Shown here in pieces: positions 27,340 to 35,124 of a stretch of 42,039 nt of DNA. This DNA is from Methylobacterium aquaticum. Lineage in GTDB: Bacteria > Pseudomonadota > Alphaproteobacteria > Rhizobiales > Beijerinckiaceae. Position 1 is the stretch's first letter; the number at the start of each line of letters is the position of its first letter. The stretch is taken from NCBI RefSeq assembly GCF_001043915.1, contig NZ_LABX01000033.1:1-42039 (forward strand). Direction: 5' to 3'. The notes under the pieces are model-generated. The model was given only the letters and a program-made list of their open reading frames with translations. It had not been told where the DNA came from and searched no databases. The position numbers and the translations under genes were made by a program.

Positions 27340-27951
27340 ATGCTGCGCGGCGAGGACCGGCCCCCGAGAGACCCGCCCGCCGACCCCGATGTCGCCGACC
27401 GGGATGCGGCCTTCCTGGCCGAGCTTATCGCCCGGGTGGCGGCGGGGCGCCAGGACGCCCTGCGGGCGCTCTACGAGCGCACGGCCCCGAAACTTTTCGG
27501 CCTGATCCTGCGTATCATCCGGGATCGGGGCGCGGCCGAGGACGTGTTGCAGGACACCTACCTGCGGGTCTGGCAGCATGCCGGAGGCTACGCCCCGGAG
27601 GCGGGACGGCCGATGGCCTGGCTCGCCACGATCGCCCGCCACCGCGCCATCGACTGGGTCCGGCGGAAGGGCGAGGTGCCGATGCCGGCGCGCGACGACG
27701 AGGAGGAGGACTGGCTCGAGCGCATCGCCGACCCGCGGGATCGGGAGGCGGAGTTCCTGAGCCGCGACGCGCTCCTCACCTGCCTCGAACGGCTCGAGCC
27801 GGTGCAGCGTGACTGCGTGGTGCGGGCCTATTGCGAGGGCCTGTCGCGGGAGGAACTGGCCTTGCGCTACGACCGACCGGTCAACACCGTGAAGACCTGG
27901 CTGCATCGTGGTCTCGCCGCGCTGCGGGGCTGCCTGGACGACGCCGCATGA
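27340..27951 (+). CDS. ECF RNA polymerase sigma factor (SigK-like)
   Basis: 203 residues. Sigma region 2 is about 30-100 ([59 protein letters not shown]), then an acidic linker (RDDEEEDWLERI), and region 4 at about 140-195 (LERLEPVQRDCVVRAYCEGL, SREELALRYDRPVNTVKTWL, HRGLAALRGCL). The protein should redirect RNA polymerase to its own promoters when freed from the anti-sigma factor encoded next. GGAGG at 27327-27331, 8 nt before the ATG. The stop overlaps the anti-sigma start (ATGA at 27948-27951), so the pair is translationally coupled. Confidence 0.93.
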   Translation: MLRGEDRPPRDPPADPDVADRDAAFLAELIARVAAGRQDALRALYERTAPKLFGLILRIIRDRGAAEDVLQDTYLRVWQHAGGYAPEAGRPMAWLATIARHRAIDWVRRKGEVPMPARDDEEEDWLERIADPRDREAEFLSRDALLTCLERLEPVQRDCVVRAYCEGLSREELALRYDRPVNTVKTWLHRGLAALRGCLDDAA

Positions 27952-28664
27952 CCGCCCCCGACGCGATGAGCGCCCCCGACGAACCCGATCTGCGCGCCGC
28001 CGAGTTCGTGCTCGGAACCCTGAGCGCCGCCGAGCGCGACGCCTATCGGCGCGACCGGGCGACCTCCCCGGCGCTCCAGGCGGCCGAGCGGGCCTGGGAG
28101 GCGCGCCTCGCACCCCTGGCCGGAGCCGTGCCGGAGGTCGCTCCGCCGTCCGGCGCCTGGGAGGGCATCGCCGCGCGCCTCGCCCGCGAGGGGCCGCGTC
28201 CCGCCGCCCCGGTGGTCGACCTGCGCCCGGCGCTCCGGCGCTGGCGCCGCGCCGCATTGGCTGCTGGCGCGCTCGCCGCCGGCCTCGCCCTGTTCATCGC
28301 CGTCGAGCGCCTGGCGCCGCGCCCCGAGGCGGCACAGTACCTCGCGGTGGTGAACCGGGGTGGCGAATTGCCGGCCCTGGTGGTGCGGGTCGATACGCGC
28401 GCCGGCACCGTGCAGGTCAGGGCGCTCGCCGCCGAGGCGCCCCGCGACCGCAGCCTGGAACTCTGGGTGGTGCCGGCGGCGGGGGTGCCCCGCTCCCTCG
28501 GCCTCGTCCGGAACGAGGCCGGCACCCGGTTCCCCTTGCCGGCCGGTGACCGGGCCGTCCTCGACGGGGCGAGCCTCGCCGTCACCGTGGAGCCGCCGGG
28601 CGGCTCGCCCTCAGGCGCCCCGACCGGGCCGGTGGTCTATAGCGGCCGCCTGGTCCGCGAGTAG
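27948..28664 (+). CDS. RskA-type membrane anti-sigma factor
   Basis: 238 residues. The N-terminal cytoplasmic anti-sigma domain has the sequence LRAAEFVLGTLSAAERDAYR (about 14-35). A single membrane helix follows at about 97-118 (AALAAGALAAGLALFIAVER) and then a periplasmic RskA-like domain (AAQYLAVVNRGGELPALVVR, RSLELWVVPAAGVPRSLGLV). Such proteins hold their ECF sigma factor at the membrane until a signal triggers regulated proteolysis. No zinc-binding HxxxCxxC motif is visible, as usual for RskA. It is coupled to the sigma gene by 4 nt, and a fasciclin gene follows 103 nt downstream. Confidence 0.9.
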   Translation: MTAPDAMSAPDEPDLRAAEFVLGTLSAAERDAYRRDRATSPALQAAERAWEARLAPLAGAVPEVAPPSGAWEGIAARLAREGPRPAAPVVDLRPALRRWRRAALAAGALAAGLALFIAVERLAPRPEAAQYLAVVNRGGELPALVVRVDTRAGTVQVRALAAEAPRDRSLELWVVPAAGVPRSLGLVRNEAGTRFPLPAGDRAVLDGASLAVTVEPPGGSPSGAPTGPVVYSGRLVRE

Positions 28665-28687
28665 GCGCGAAAAAATCGCGGCCGTTC

Positions 28688-28713
28688 GAAACTTTCCCGT
28701 CCGGCCCTCCGTA
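28688..28713 (+). promoter_or_regulatory. Possible ECF-type promoter before the fasciclin gene
   Basis: GAAAC (28688-28692), 17 nt, CGTA (28710-28713). This is close to the GGAAC-N17/18-CGTT form used by the general-stress sigma factor EcfG of Methylobacterium. The same 13-nt block GAAACYTTCCCGT recurs before glmS (29381-29393). Confidence 0.35.
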
Positions 28714-28767
28714 CCGGCCCTCGACCCCGACGAGAGCGGGGCCGATACGAGAGACGGAACGACCCCC

Positions 28768-29322
28768 ATGACGATCCGGACCCACGCCCGCACCCTGGTT
28801 CTCGCCCTCGCCCTGGCGGCGGCCGGCGGCAGCGCCTACGCCAAGAACCCGATGGTCGGCGGCGCGCCGATGTACGCCTCGAAGACGATCGTCGAGAACG
28901 CGGTCAACTCCAAGGACCACACCACGCTGGTTGCCGCCGTGAAGGCCGCCGGCCTCGTCGACACGCTCGCCGGCCCCGGCCCGTTCACGGTGTTCGCCCC
29001 CACCAACGCCGCCTTCGCCAAGCTGCCGGCCGGAACGGTCGAGTCGCTGGTCCAGCCGCAGAACAAGCCGACGCTGACCAAGATCCTGACCTATCACGTC
29101 GTGCCCGGCACCTACACCGCCAAGGACCTGATGGGGCTGGTGAAGCAGGGCGGCGGCCAGGCCGAGCTGAAGACCGCCGCGGGCGGGACCCTGACGGTGA
29201 TGCAGAAGGGCAAGCGGCTGTTCGTGGCCGACGACAAGGGCAACACCGCCCGGGTGACGATCGGCAACGTGATGCAGTCGAACGGCGTCATCCACGTCAT
29301 CGACACCGTGCTGATGCCCTGA
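28768..29322 (+). CDS. Exported fasciclin (FAS1) domain protein
   Basis: 184 residues. The signal peptide is TLVLALALAAAGGSAYA. One FAS1 domain follows at about 40-182 with the classic H1 block DTLAGPGPFTVFAPTNAAFA, LTKILTYHVVPGTYTAKDLM and the closing SNGVIHVIDTVLMP. FAS1 proteins act in adhesion or surface interactions in the periplasm or outside. Here the gene directly follows an ECF sigma/anti-sigma pair. The same association (SigK-RskA with FAS1 proteins MPT70/MPT83) is established in Mycobacterium tuberculosis, so regulation by the adjacent sigma factor is a reasonable inference. GGA at 28756-28758 is the best ribosome-binding site. Confidence 0.92.
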   Translation: MTIRTHARTLVLALALAAAGGSAYAKNPMVGGAPMYASKTIVENAVNSKDHTTLVAAVKAAGLVDTLAGPGPFTVFAPTNAAFAKLPAGTVESLVQPQNKPTLTKILTYHVVPGTYTAKDLMGLVKQGGGQAELKTAAGGTLTVMQKGKRLFVADDKGNTARVTIGNVMQSNGVIHVIDTVLMP

Positions 29323-29329
29323 CCGATCC

Positions 29330-29360
29330 GGCCACCGGGCGGGAGCACCGCCCGGTGGCC
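29330..29360 (+). terminator. 13-bp perfect hairpin after the fasciclin gene
   Basis: GGCCACCGGGCGG (29330-29342), loop GAGCA, CCGCCCGGTGGCC (29348-29360), 8 nt after the stop. No T-run. Confidence 0.7.
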
Positions 29361-29380
29361 GCCCGATGCAGCCGGTCCGT

Positions 29381-29407
29381 GAAACCTTCCCGTGAACCTT
29401 GGCCGTT
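29381..29407 (+). promoter_or_regulatory. Possible ECF-type promoter before glmS
   Basis: GAAAC (29381-29385), 18 nt, CGTT (29404-29407), in the 263-bp gap before glmS. It shares the block GAAACYTTCCCGT with 28688-28700. The rest of the gap holds two small hairpins (around 29499-29513 and 29549-29563) of unknown meaning. No glmS ribozyme is expected or seen. Confidence 0.35.
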
Positions 29408-29585
29408 ATAATCCGTTACGCAAGTTGACTCGCCGGATCGCCGGCCGGTCCGCTAGAAGGACGGCGAGCGTGGCGGGTGCGGTGCAGCACGATTCCTCTG
29501 GCAGGAATCCTGCCGCAATGCCCTGCATAAGGGCCGCAGCGTCCCGCGGCGGGACACTCTGCGGGCGAGACGTGAGGCGGTGAGC

Positions 29586-31412
29586 ATGTGCGGAATCGTG
29601 GGAATCGTCGGCCGGAATGCCGTGGCGGGACAGGTGGTCGATGCCCTGCGCCGGCTCGAATATCGCGGCTACGACTCGGCCGGCATCGCCACCCTGGAAT
29701 CCGGCCGGCTGGAGCGGCGGCGCGCCGAGGGCAAGCTGTCGAACCTCCAGCTGAAGCTGCTCCAGAGCCCGCTTTCCGGCGCGATCGGCATCGGCCACAC
29801 CCGCTGGGCCACCCATGGCCGGCCGAACGAGACCAACGCCCATCCCCATGCCACCGAGCGGCTGGCGGTCGTCCATAACGGCATCATCGAGAATTTTCGC
29901 GAGCTGAAGGCCGAGCTGTCCGCCGAGGGCTGCGTCTTCGAGACCGAGACCGACACCGAGGTGGTGGCCCAGCTCGTCAGCCACCTGATGCGCGGCGGCC
30001 TCGGCCCCGTCTCGGCGGTCGAGGCGGCCCTGCCGCGTCTGCGCGGCGCCTTCGCGCTCGCCTTCCTGTTCGCCGGCGAGGAGGACTTTTTGATCGGCGC
30101 CCGCCACGGCGCGCCGCTCGCCGTCGGCTTCGGCGACGGCGAGACCTATCTCGGCTCCGATGCGCTTGCGCTCGCGCCCTTCACCGACGAGATCACCTAT
30201 CTCGACGAGGGCGACTGGACCATTCTGACCCGCGACGGCGCCGAGATCCGGGACGCCGACGGCAACGTCGTCGCCCGCCCGCGCCAGAAGATCGCCACGC
30301 AAGCCTTCCTGGTCGACAAGGGCAATTATCGCCACTTCATGGCGAAGGAGATCTACGAGCAGCCGGAGGTGGTGGGCCGCACCTTCGCCCATTACGTCGA
30401 CCTCGCCGCCGGCCGGGTCGCCCTGCCGGAGGCCCTGCCCTTCGACTTCGCGAGCCTCAACCGCATCTCGATCACCGCCTGCGGCACCGCCTATTATGCC
30501 GGCCTCGTCGCCAAGTACTGGTTCGAGAAACTGGCGCGGCTGCCGGTCGAGATCGACGTCGCCTCCGAGACCCGCTACCGCGAGCCGCCGCTGGAGAAAG
30601 GCGGTCTGACGATCGTGATCTCGCAATCGGGCGAGACCGCCGACACCCTGGCCTCGCTCCGCTACGCCAAGTCGCAAGGCCAGCACACTCTGGCGGTGGT
30701 CAACGTGCCGACCTCGACCATCGCCCGCGAGGCGTCGGCCGTGGTGCCGACGCTGGCCGGCCCCGAGATCGGCGTCGCCTCCACCAAGGCGTTCTCGTGC
30801 CAGCTCACGGTGCTGCTCTGCCTGGCGCTCGCCGCCGGCCGGGCCCGCGGCACCCTCGACGCGACGCAAGAGAAGCGCCTCGTCGATGCGCTCATCAAGG
30901 TGCCGGGCCTGATGGCCGAGGCATTGAAGCGCGAGGACGAGATCGAGGTTCTGGCCCGCGAGATCGCCAAGGCGCGGGACGTGCTCTATCTCGGCCGCGG
31001 CACCGCCTACCCGATGGCGCTCGAAGGCGCGCTGAAGCTCAAGGAGATCTCCTACATCCACGCCGAGGGCTATGCCGCCGGCGAGCTGAAGCACGGACCG
31101 ATCGCGCTGATCGACGATGCCGTGCCGGTGATCGTGATCGCCCCCCACGACGGCACCTTCGAGAAGACCGTCTCGAACATGCAGGAGGTGGCGGCCCGCG
31201 GCGGCAAGATCGTGCTGATCGGCGACGCCCGCGGCGCCGCCGCGGCCGGCCTCGACACCATGGCCACCCTGATGATGCCGGACCTCGACCCGGTGGTGGC
31301 GCCGATCGTCTACGCGGTGCCGGTGCAGCTTCTCGCCTACCACACCGCCGTGGTGCTCGGGAAAGACGTCGACCAGCCGCGCAACCTGGCGAAATCCGTC
31401 ACGGTGGAGTGA
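29586..31412 (+). CDS. glmS: Glutamine-fructose-6-phosphate aminotransferase (isomerizing) GlmS
   Basis: 608 residues, cytoplasmic. It makes glucosamine-6-phosphate from fructose-6-phosphate and glutamine, the first step to UDP-GlcNAc. N-terminal glutaminase: MCGIVGIVGRNAVAGQVVDA, where Cys2 is the nucleophile after Met removal, GHTRWATHGRPNETNAHPH, VVHNGIIENF. Two SIS domains follow from about 285: ITACGTAYYAGL, ISQSGETADTLASLRYAK, LYLGRGTAYPMALEGALKLK, EGYAAGELKHGPIALID, with the C-terminal NLAKSVTVE. The ATG at 29586, not the GTG two codons earlier, is chosen because Cys must be residue 2. GAGG at 29574-29577 fits. Confidence 0.97.
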   Translation: MCGIVGIVGRNAVAGQVVDALRRLEYRGYDSAGIATLESGRLERRRAEGKLSNLQLKLLQSPLSGAIGIGHTRWATHGRPNETNAHPHATERLAVVHNGIIENFRELKAELSAEGCVFETETDTEVVAQLVSHLMRGGLGPVSAVEAALPRLRGAFALAFLFAGEEDFLIGARHGAPLAVGFGDGETYLGSDALALAPFTDEITYLDEGDWTILTRDGAEIRDADGNVVARPRQKIATQAFLVDKGNYRHFMAKEIYEQPEVVGRTFAHYVDLAAGRVALPEALPFDFASLNRISITACGTAYYAGLVAKYWFEKLARLPVEIDVASETRYREPPLEKGGLTIVISQSGETADTLASLRYAKSQGQHTLAVVNVPTSTIAREASAVVPTLAGPEIGVASTKAFSCQLTVLLCLALAAGRARGTLDATQEKRLVDALIKVPGLMAEALKREDEIEVLAREIAKARDVLYLGRGTAYPMALEGALKLKEISYIHAEGYAAGELKHGPIALIDDAVPVIVIAPHDGTFEKTVSNMQEVAARGGKIVLIGDARGAAAAGLDTMATLMMPDLDPVVAPIVYAVPVQLLAYHTAVVLGKDVDQPRNLAKSVTVE

Positions 31413-31501
31413 TAGACCGCGGCACGGAGGAAATCCGGCTTGGCCCGCCTCCCCGCCGATCGGCCCCAAACCAGGATTTCTTCCGCATAGCGGTATATGA
31501 C

Positions 31502-31521
31502 TCCCGCCCGCCACGGCGGGA
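31502..31521 (+). terminator. Hairpin downstream of glmS
   Basis: TCCCGCC (31502-31508), loop CGCCAC, GGCGGGA (31515-31521), followed by CGAGGGATTTAA. First of two stems in the 381-bp gap 31413-31793, which otherwise shows no gene. Confidence 0.55.
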
Positions 31522-31534
31522 CGAGGGATTTAAC

Positions 31535-31562
31535 GGCGCGTCACCCCAACCGGTGGCGCGCC
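31535..31562 (+). terminator. Second hairpin downstream of glmS
   Basis: GGCGCGTCACC (31535-31545), loop CCAACC, GGTGGCGCGCC (31552-31562), an 11-bp stem with one wobble pair. Upstream of the next gene the gap becomes AT-richer (31620-31700), where a promoter could lie, but I cannot place one. Confidence 0.5.
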
Positions 31563-31793
31563 GTCGCGTGTCGGGACAGCGCCAGACCGCGTCCGGTCCT
31601 GCGGCCATCAGGGTGCCACGAATTCTTCGGATTCTCTCGATGTCATTTAGCCGGGATTAACCAAAAGGCCGCTCAATACGAGGGCTTAAGGTTGATCCTT
31701 CCTCAACGGCCGATCTCACCGGCCCGCGGCGCGGTGTGCGCCGGCGGCCGGCCGGGCGGGTCCGTGCAGGACAAGCCATCGAGTATAGGCCGC

Positions 31794-32930
31794 ATGGACC
31801 TCGTCGCGTATTCGTCCGGTCGCCTCGCCCCGGCCTCCGTCCGCCGCCGCCGCCGCAACCGGCGGCTCCTCGGCATCGCCGCCGTCCTGGGGAGCATCGG
31901 GGCCGCTGCCGGCCTGATGCCGCGCGAGGAGACCCGCCCGCCGGCGGTCGCCGTCGCGGCGGAGCCAAAGGCGCCGATCCGCGAGGCCCGCGCCGCCCCG
32001 GCCGAGCTGGGCTGGATGCTGGCGCCGCAGCCGGTGCTCCGGGGCGATACGGCGGGGTTCACCCGCGACATGCCGGCCGAGCCGCCGCAACAGCTCACCG
32101 CCGCGGACTCGGCCCCGTCGCCGGCTCCCGAACCGCTGCGCCTCGCCGAGGCGGCACCGGCGGCCCTGGTTTCGCCGTCGACCGCGCCCTCCGAGGCGGT
32201 GCAGCCAGCCACCACCCCCCTTGTCGCGGTTCCCCTGCCGGTGCCGCGTCCGCCGGAGCTGCGCCCCTCCGAGATGCGGCCTTCACCGATCGTGCTGGCG
32301 ACCCGGGTGCCGCGGCGCCAGAACCAGGCGATGGCCTCGACCCAGAGCGTGTTCAAGGCCGCCTTGCCGGAAGAGCCATCGCTGTTCGAGCGGATCTTCG
32401 GGGGAGGGGGGCAAAGCGCGCCGTCGCAGACCCTCGCCTATGCCGCGCCCGGCGGTCTCGATCCGAGCCCCCGCCCGCGCCTGAGCGTCGGCCCGGGCGT
32501 CGCCATCTACGACATCAGCGCCCGCACTGTGACCCTCCCGAGCGGCGAGTCGCTGGAGGCGCATTCCGGTCTCGGGCCGCATATGGACGATCCGCGCAAC
32601 GTCCATCTGAAGATGCGCGGCGCAACGCCGCCGGGCACCTACGACCTCACCGAGCGCGAGGCCCTGTTCCACGGCGTGCGGGCGATCCGGCTGAACCCGG
32701 TCGGCGGCAGCGGCGCGATCCACGGCCGGGTCGGGCTCCTGGCCCATACCTACATGCTGGGCCCGAGCGGCGCCTCGAACGGCTGCGTCTCGTTCCGCAA
32801 CTACGACCGGTTCCTGCAAGCCTTCCTGCGCGGCGAGGTGCGCCGCCTCGTCGTGGTGCCGGGCAGCGGCGCGAGCGACCTGCCGCGGATCGGCCGGGGC
32901 GGTCCGTGGGACCGGGCGACGCGGGGTTGA
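31794..32930 (+). CDS. DUF2778 (Tlde1-like) L,D-transpeptidase-fold protein, membrane-anchored
   Basis: 378 residues. An Arg-rich start (SVRRRRRNRRL) leads into one membrane helix at about 25-41. A long Pro/Ala-rich linker of about 170 residues follows, then a C-terminal DUF2778 domain (about 235-360). This carries GLGPHMDDPRNVHLKMRGAT, ESLFHGVRAIRL-like (EALFHGVRAIRLNPVGGSGA), His318 in LLAHTYMLGP and the catalytic Cys331 in SNGCVSFRNYDRFL. DUF2778 enzymes have the L,D-transpeptidase fold and cleave or exchange peptidoglycan peptides; family member Tlde1 is a type VI effector. The membrane anchor and lack of T6SS genes here argue for a housekeeping cell-wall role. Start set by ATG 31794 with a weak AGG. 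Confidence 0.82.
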   Translation: MDLVAYSSGRLAPASVRRRRRNRRLLGIAAVLGSIGAAAGLMPREETRPPAVAVAAEPKAPIREARAAPAELGWMLAPQPVLRGDTAGFTRDMPAEPPQQLTAADSAPSPAPEPLRLAEAAPAALVSPSTAPSEAVQPATTPLVAVPLPVPRPPELRPSEMRPSPIVLATRVPRRQNQAMASTQSVFKAALPEEPSLFERIFGGGGQSAPSQTLAYAAPGGLDPSPRPRLSVGPGVAIYDISARTVTLPSGESLEAHSGLGPHMDDPRNVHLKMRGATPPGTYDLTEREALFHGVRAIRLNPVGGSGAIHGRVGLLAHTYMLGPSGASNGCVSFRNYDRFLQAFLRGEVRRLVVVPGSGASDLPRIGRGGPWDRATRG

Positions 32931-32933
32931 TAC

Positions 32934-33051
32934 CAACGGTCGTTGAAAACGACCTTTGGTTCCGCTCTCCAATTGTCGCTAAGCTTTTGATTTAGTATCG
33001 AAAATTTGAGATGGTCTATCGGCCCGATGCGTCAGCATCTTGGGCCGATGG
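32934..33051 (+). repeat. 118-bp structured repeat, copy A, 3 nt after the DUF2778 stop
   Basis: It begins CAACGGTCGTTGAAAACGAC. Hairpin 1 is GGTCGTT-GAA-AACGACC (32938-32954) followed by TTTGGTT. Hairpin 2 is ATCGGCCC-GATGC-GTCA-GCATC-TT-GGGCCGAT (33018-33049). The element aligns end to end with the complement of 36153-36271. The remaining gap to 33132 shows nothing recognisable. Confidence 0.8.
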
Positions 33052-33132
33052 GAAGAGAGATCTGTTCGAGAGACCCCCGAAGACGTCGAGAGTGTCAACA
33101 CTTTCCACCACAACGAACCGTGCATGGAGGAA

Positions 33133-33164
33133 ACGGCCTCCGGGATTTCGTGTCCCGGAGGCCG
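33133..33164 (-). terminator. Terminator of the murein transglycosylase gene
   Basis: CGGCCTCCGGGA (33134-33145), loop of 7, TCCCGGAGGCCG (33153-33164): a perfect 12-bp stem followed on the minus strand by TTTCC. It lies 18 nt beyond the stop. Confidence 0.75.
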
Positions 33165-33182
33165 CTTCACTTGAAACCCCGC

Positions 33183-33971
33183 TCACTCCCCGTCGATCTT
33201 GGCGCCGATGATCGCGATGGCGCGCTGATAGACCGAGGCGGCGTTCCAGCCCTGGATCGCCGCGAAGTTGGGCTCTCCGGGCTGGTAGCCGGCACCGGCG
33301 CGCCAGCCATGGGCTTTGAGGAAGTTCGCGGTCGAGTTGAGCGCGACCGTGGCGTTGTCGAGACTGCCGCCGGTGCCGTAGTTCAGGACGTTCTTCGGCA
33401 GGAACTGGGTGTGGCCGACCTCGCCATGGGCGGCGCCGCGGGTGTTCGGGCTCAGGATGCCGCGATCCACCAGGGTCAGAGCGGCGTAGAGCTGGTCGGT
33501 GAAGTAGGCCGAGCGGCGGCAATCATAGGCCAGCGTCGCCACTGCCGAGAGGGTGTTGACGTTGCCCTTCACGGCGCCGAACGCCGTCTCCATGCCCCAG
33601 ATCGCCAGCAGCGGGCCCGGCGGCACGCCGTAGCGCTGCTCGATCGAATCGAACAGGGCCGCTTGCGAGCGCTTCATTGCCCGGCCGCGGGAGATGATCG
33701 ACGCGGCGCCGCGCTTGGCCATGAATTGCTCGAGGGAGAGCTTGAAGCTCTTCTGGCCCCGGTCCGCCGCGATGGTCGCAGACGAGTACGAGGTCCCCAT
33801 CAGGGCCGAGATGGCGGCGGGGCTGGCGCGCCCGCGGGCCTCGTCGGCGAATTCCCGCTTCCAGGCTTCGAACCCGGCCGACGTGTTGCCGCATTGCGCC
33901 GCCTGCGCACCACCGGCCAACGCCGCGAGGCTCGCGGCGATCAAGGCCCTCCCATAACCGCTTCCGATCAT
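33183..33971 (-). CDS. Lytic murein transglycosylase, MltB type (SLT_2)
   Basis: 262 residues. The signal peptide is RALIAASLAALAGGAQA, and a Cys follows soon after (AAQCGN). The SLT_2 catalytic domain has RYGVPPGPLLAIWGMETAFG, with the catalytic Glu128. LSAVATLAYDCRRSAYFTDQ, GEVGHTQFLPKNVLNYGTGG and NSTANFLKAHGWRAGAGYQ are conserved in MltB-like enzymes that cut glycan strands to 1,6-anhydromuramic products. It is shorter than E. coli MltB and lacks the C-terminal peptidoglycan-binding domain. The ATG at 33971 has GGGAG about 8 nt upstream; the open extension to 34199 is not family-like. Monocistronic. Confidence 0.9.
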   Translation of the reverse strand: MIGSGYGRALIAASLAALAGGAQAAQCGNTSAGFEAWKREFADEARGRASPAAISALMGTSYSSATIAADRGQKSFKLSLEQFMAKRGAASIISRGRAMKRSQAALFDSIEQRYGVPPGPLLAIWGMETAFGAVKGNVNTLSAVATLAYDCRRSAYFTDQLYAALTLVDRGILSPNTRGAAHGEVGHTQFLPKNVLNYGTGGSLDNATVALNSTANFLKAHGWRAGAGYQPGEPNFAAIQGWNAASVYQRAIAIIGAKIDGE

Positions 33972-34207
33972 CCCACACGCTCCCTCGGGGGCCGCGCCGC
34001 CGGACTTGGGTCGTCCGGCCGCCACGGCTCCCATTCTCCGCCTTCCATGCCTGCCCGATGGGCGGACGTGACAGTCCCGCCCTCTGCGGACACTTTGCGG
34101 CGGAACTGCAACGCACACCGCATTCGGCGCTCTGCTTGCGAGCATGACCGATCGCGTCGCGTGACAGGTAGGGCGGGGACGGAGGATGTGGGACGTCAAT
34201 CCGCGGA

Positions 34208-34225
34208 CGTGGCCTTTCGGCCACG
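34208..34225 (-). terminator. Hairpin after the BKACE gene
   Basis: CGTGGCC (34208-34214), TTTC, GGCCACG (34219-34225), 10 nt past the stop on the minus strand. Confidence 0.6.
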
Positions 34226-34235
34226 CCCGTGCCGC

Positions 34236-35114
34236 TCAGCCGGCGAGCCCGAAGATCGCCCGCGCCTCGGCCGGGCTGGCGGGAGCACAGTCGAGATGGG
34301 CGAGCAGGCTCACGGCCTTCTCGACCAGAGCCGCGTTGCTCGGGGCGAGCTGGCCGCGGGCCAGGTAAAGGTTGTCCTCGAGCCCGACCCGGACATGGCC
34401 GCCAGCCGTGGCAGCGAGCGCCACCATCGGGAACTCGGCCCGCGAGATGCCGAAGGCCGACCACACCGCGTCCCGGGGCAGGCGGTCCCGCATCTGGAGC
34501 AGGGTCTCGGGCGTTGCCGGGGCGCCCCAGGGGATGCCGAGGCAGATCTGGAACAGCGGCGGGGAATCGAGGTGCCCCTCCGCCAGGAGGTGGCGGGCCA
34601 GCTCGATCTGGCCGAGATCGAACACCTCGATCTCCGGCTTCGCCCCCGCCTCGCGGATCAACGCCGCCATCGCCCGCAGATGGGCCGGCGTGTTCATGAA
34701 GGCGTGCTCGCCGAAATTCATCGTCGCGACGTCGAGGGTGCAGATCTCGGGCCGCAAGGCCGTGACGTGGCGGGTGCGTGCCTCCGGCGACGCGAGCGTC
34801 GTGCCGGGGCCCGCCACCGCCGGATCGGGATCGCCAACGACATAGCGCCCGCCGGCCCCGGTGGTGAGGTTGAGGACGACGTCGGCGTTCGTCTCGCGGA
34901 TCCGCTCCACCACCTCGCGGTAGAGCGCCAGATCCATGCTGGGCTTGGCGGTCTGCGGATCGCGGACATGGATATGGACCACGGCGGCGCCAGCTGCCGC
35001 TGCGTCAATGGCCGATTGCGCGATGGCCTGTGGGCTCACCGGCACGGCGGGGTTCTTCGATGGCGTCTCGAACGAGCCGGTGAGGGCGCAGGTGATGACG
35101 GTCTTGCGCGACAT
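34236..35114 (-). CDS. Beta-keto acid cleavage enzyme (BKACE, DUF849)
   Basis: 292 residues. BKACE/Kce enzymes use zinc and acetyl-CoA to convert a beta-keto acid into acetoacetate plus a CoA ester. The family pattern is clear: TVITCALTGSFETPSKNPAV, AAAAGAAVVHIHVRDPQT with zinc ligands His47 and His49, ADVVLNLTTGAGGRY, MNFGEHAFMNTPAHLRAMAA, PEIEVFDLGQI, and GGHVRVGLEDNLYL with the conserved Glu. The substrate cannot be read from sequence; known cases include 3-keto-5-aminohexanoate and dehydrocarnitine. GGAGG lies just before the ATG at 35114. It starts 10 nt after the SDR stop. The pair suggests oxidation of a beta-hydroxy acid followed by cleavage. Confidence 0.92.
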   Translation of the reverse strand: MSRKTVITCALTGSFETPSKNPAVPVSPQAIAQSAIDAAAAGAAVVHIHVRDPQTAKPSMDLALYREVVERIRETNADVVLNLTTGAGGRYVVGDPDPAVAGPGTTLASPEARTRHVTALRPEICTLDVATMNFGEHAFMNTPAHLRAMAALIREAGAKPEIEVFDLGQIELARHLLAEGHLDSPPLFQICLGIPWGAPATPETLLQMRDRLPRDAVWSAFGISRAEFPMVALAATAGGHVRVGLEDNLYLARGQLAPSNAALVEKAVSLLAHLDCAPASPAEARAIFGLAG

Positions 35115-35124
35115 CTGTCCCTCC

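Noticed and set aside
29361..29585. glmS ribozyme in the glmS leader
   Set aside because: The leader lacks the conserved ribozyme core as far as can be judged by eye, and glmS ribozymes are known from Firmicutes and relatives, not alphaproteobacteria.
31794..32930. Type VI secretion effector (Tlde1)
   Set aside because: The catalytic domain is Tlde1-like, but the protein has a membrane anchor and long linker, and no immunity gene or T6SS component is nearby. A housekeeping cell-wall enzyme is the simpler reading.
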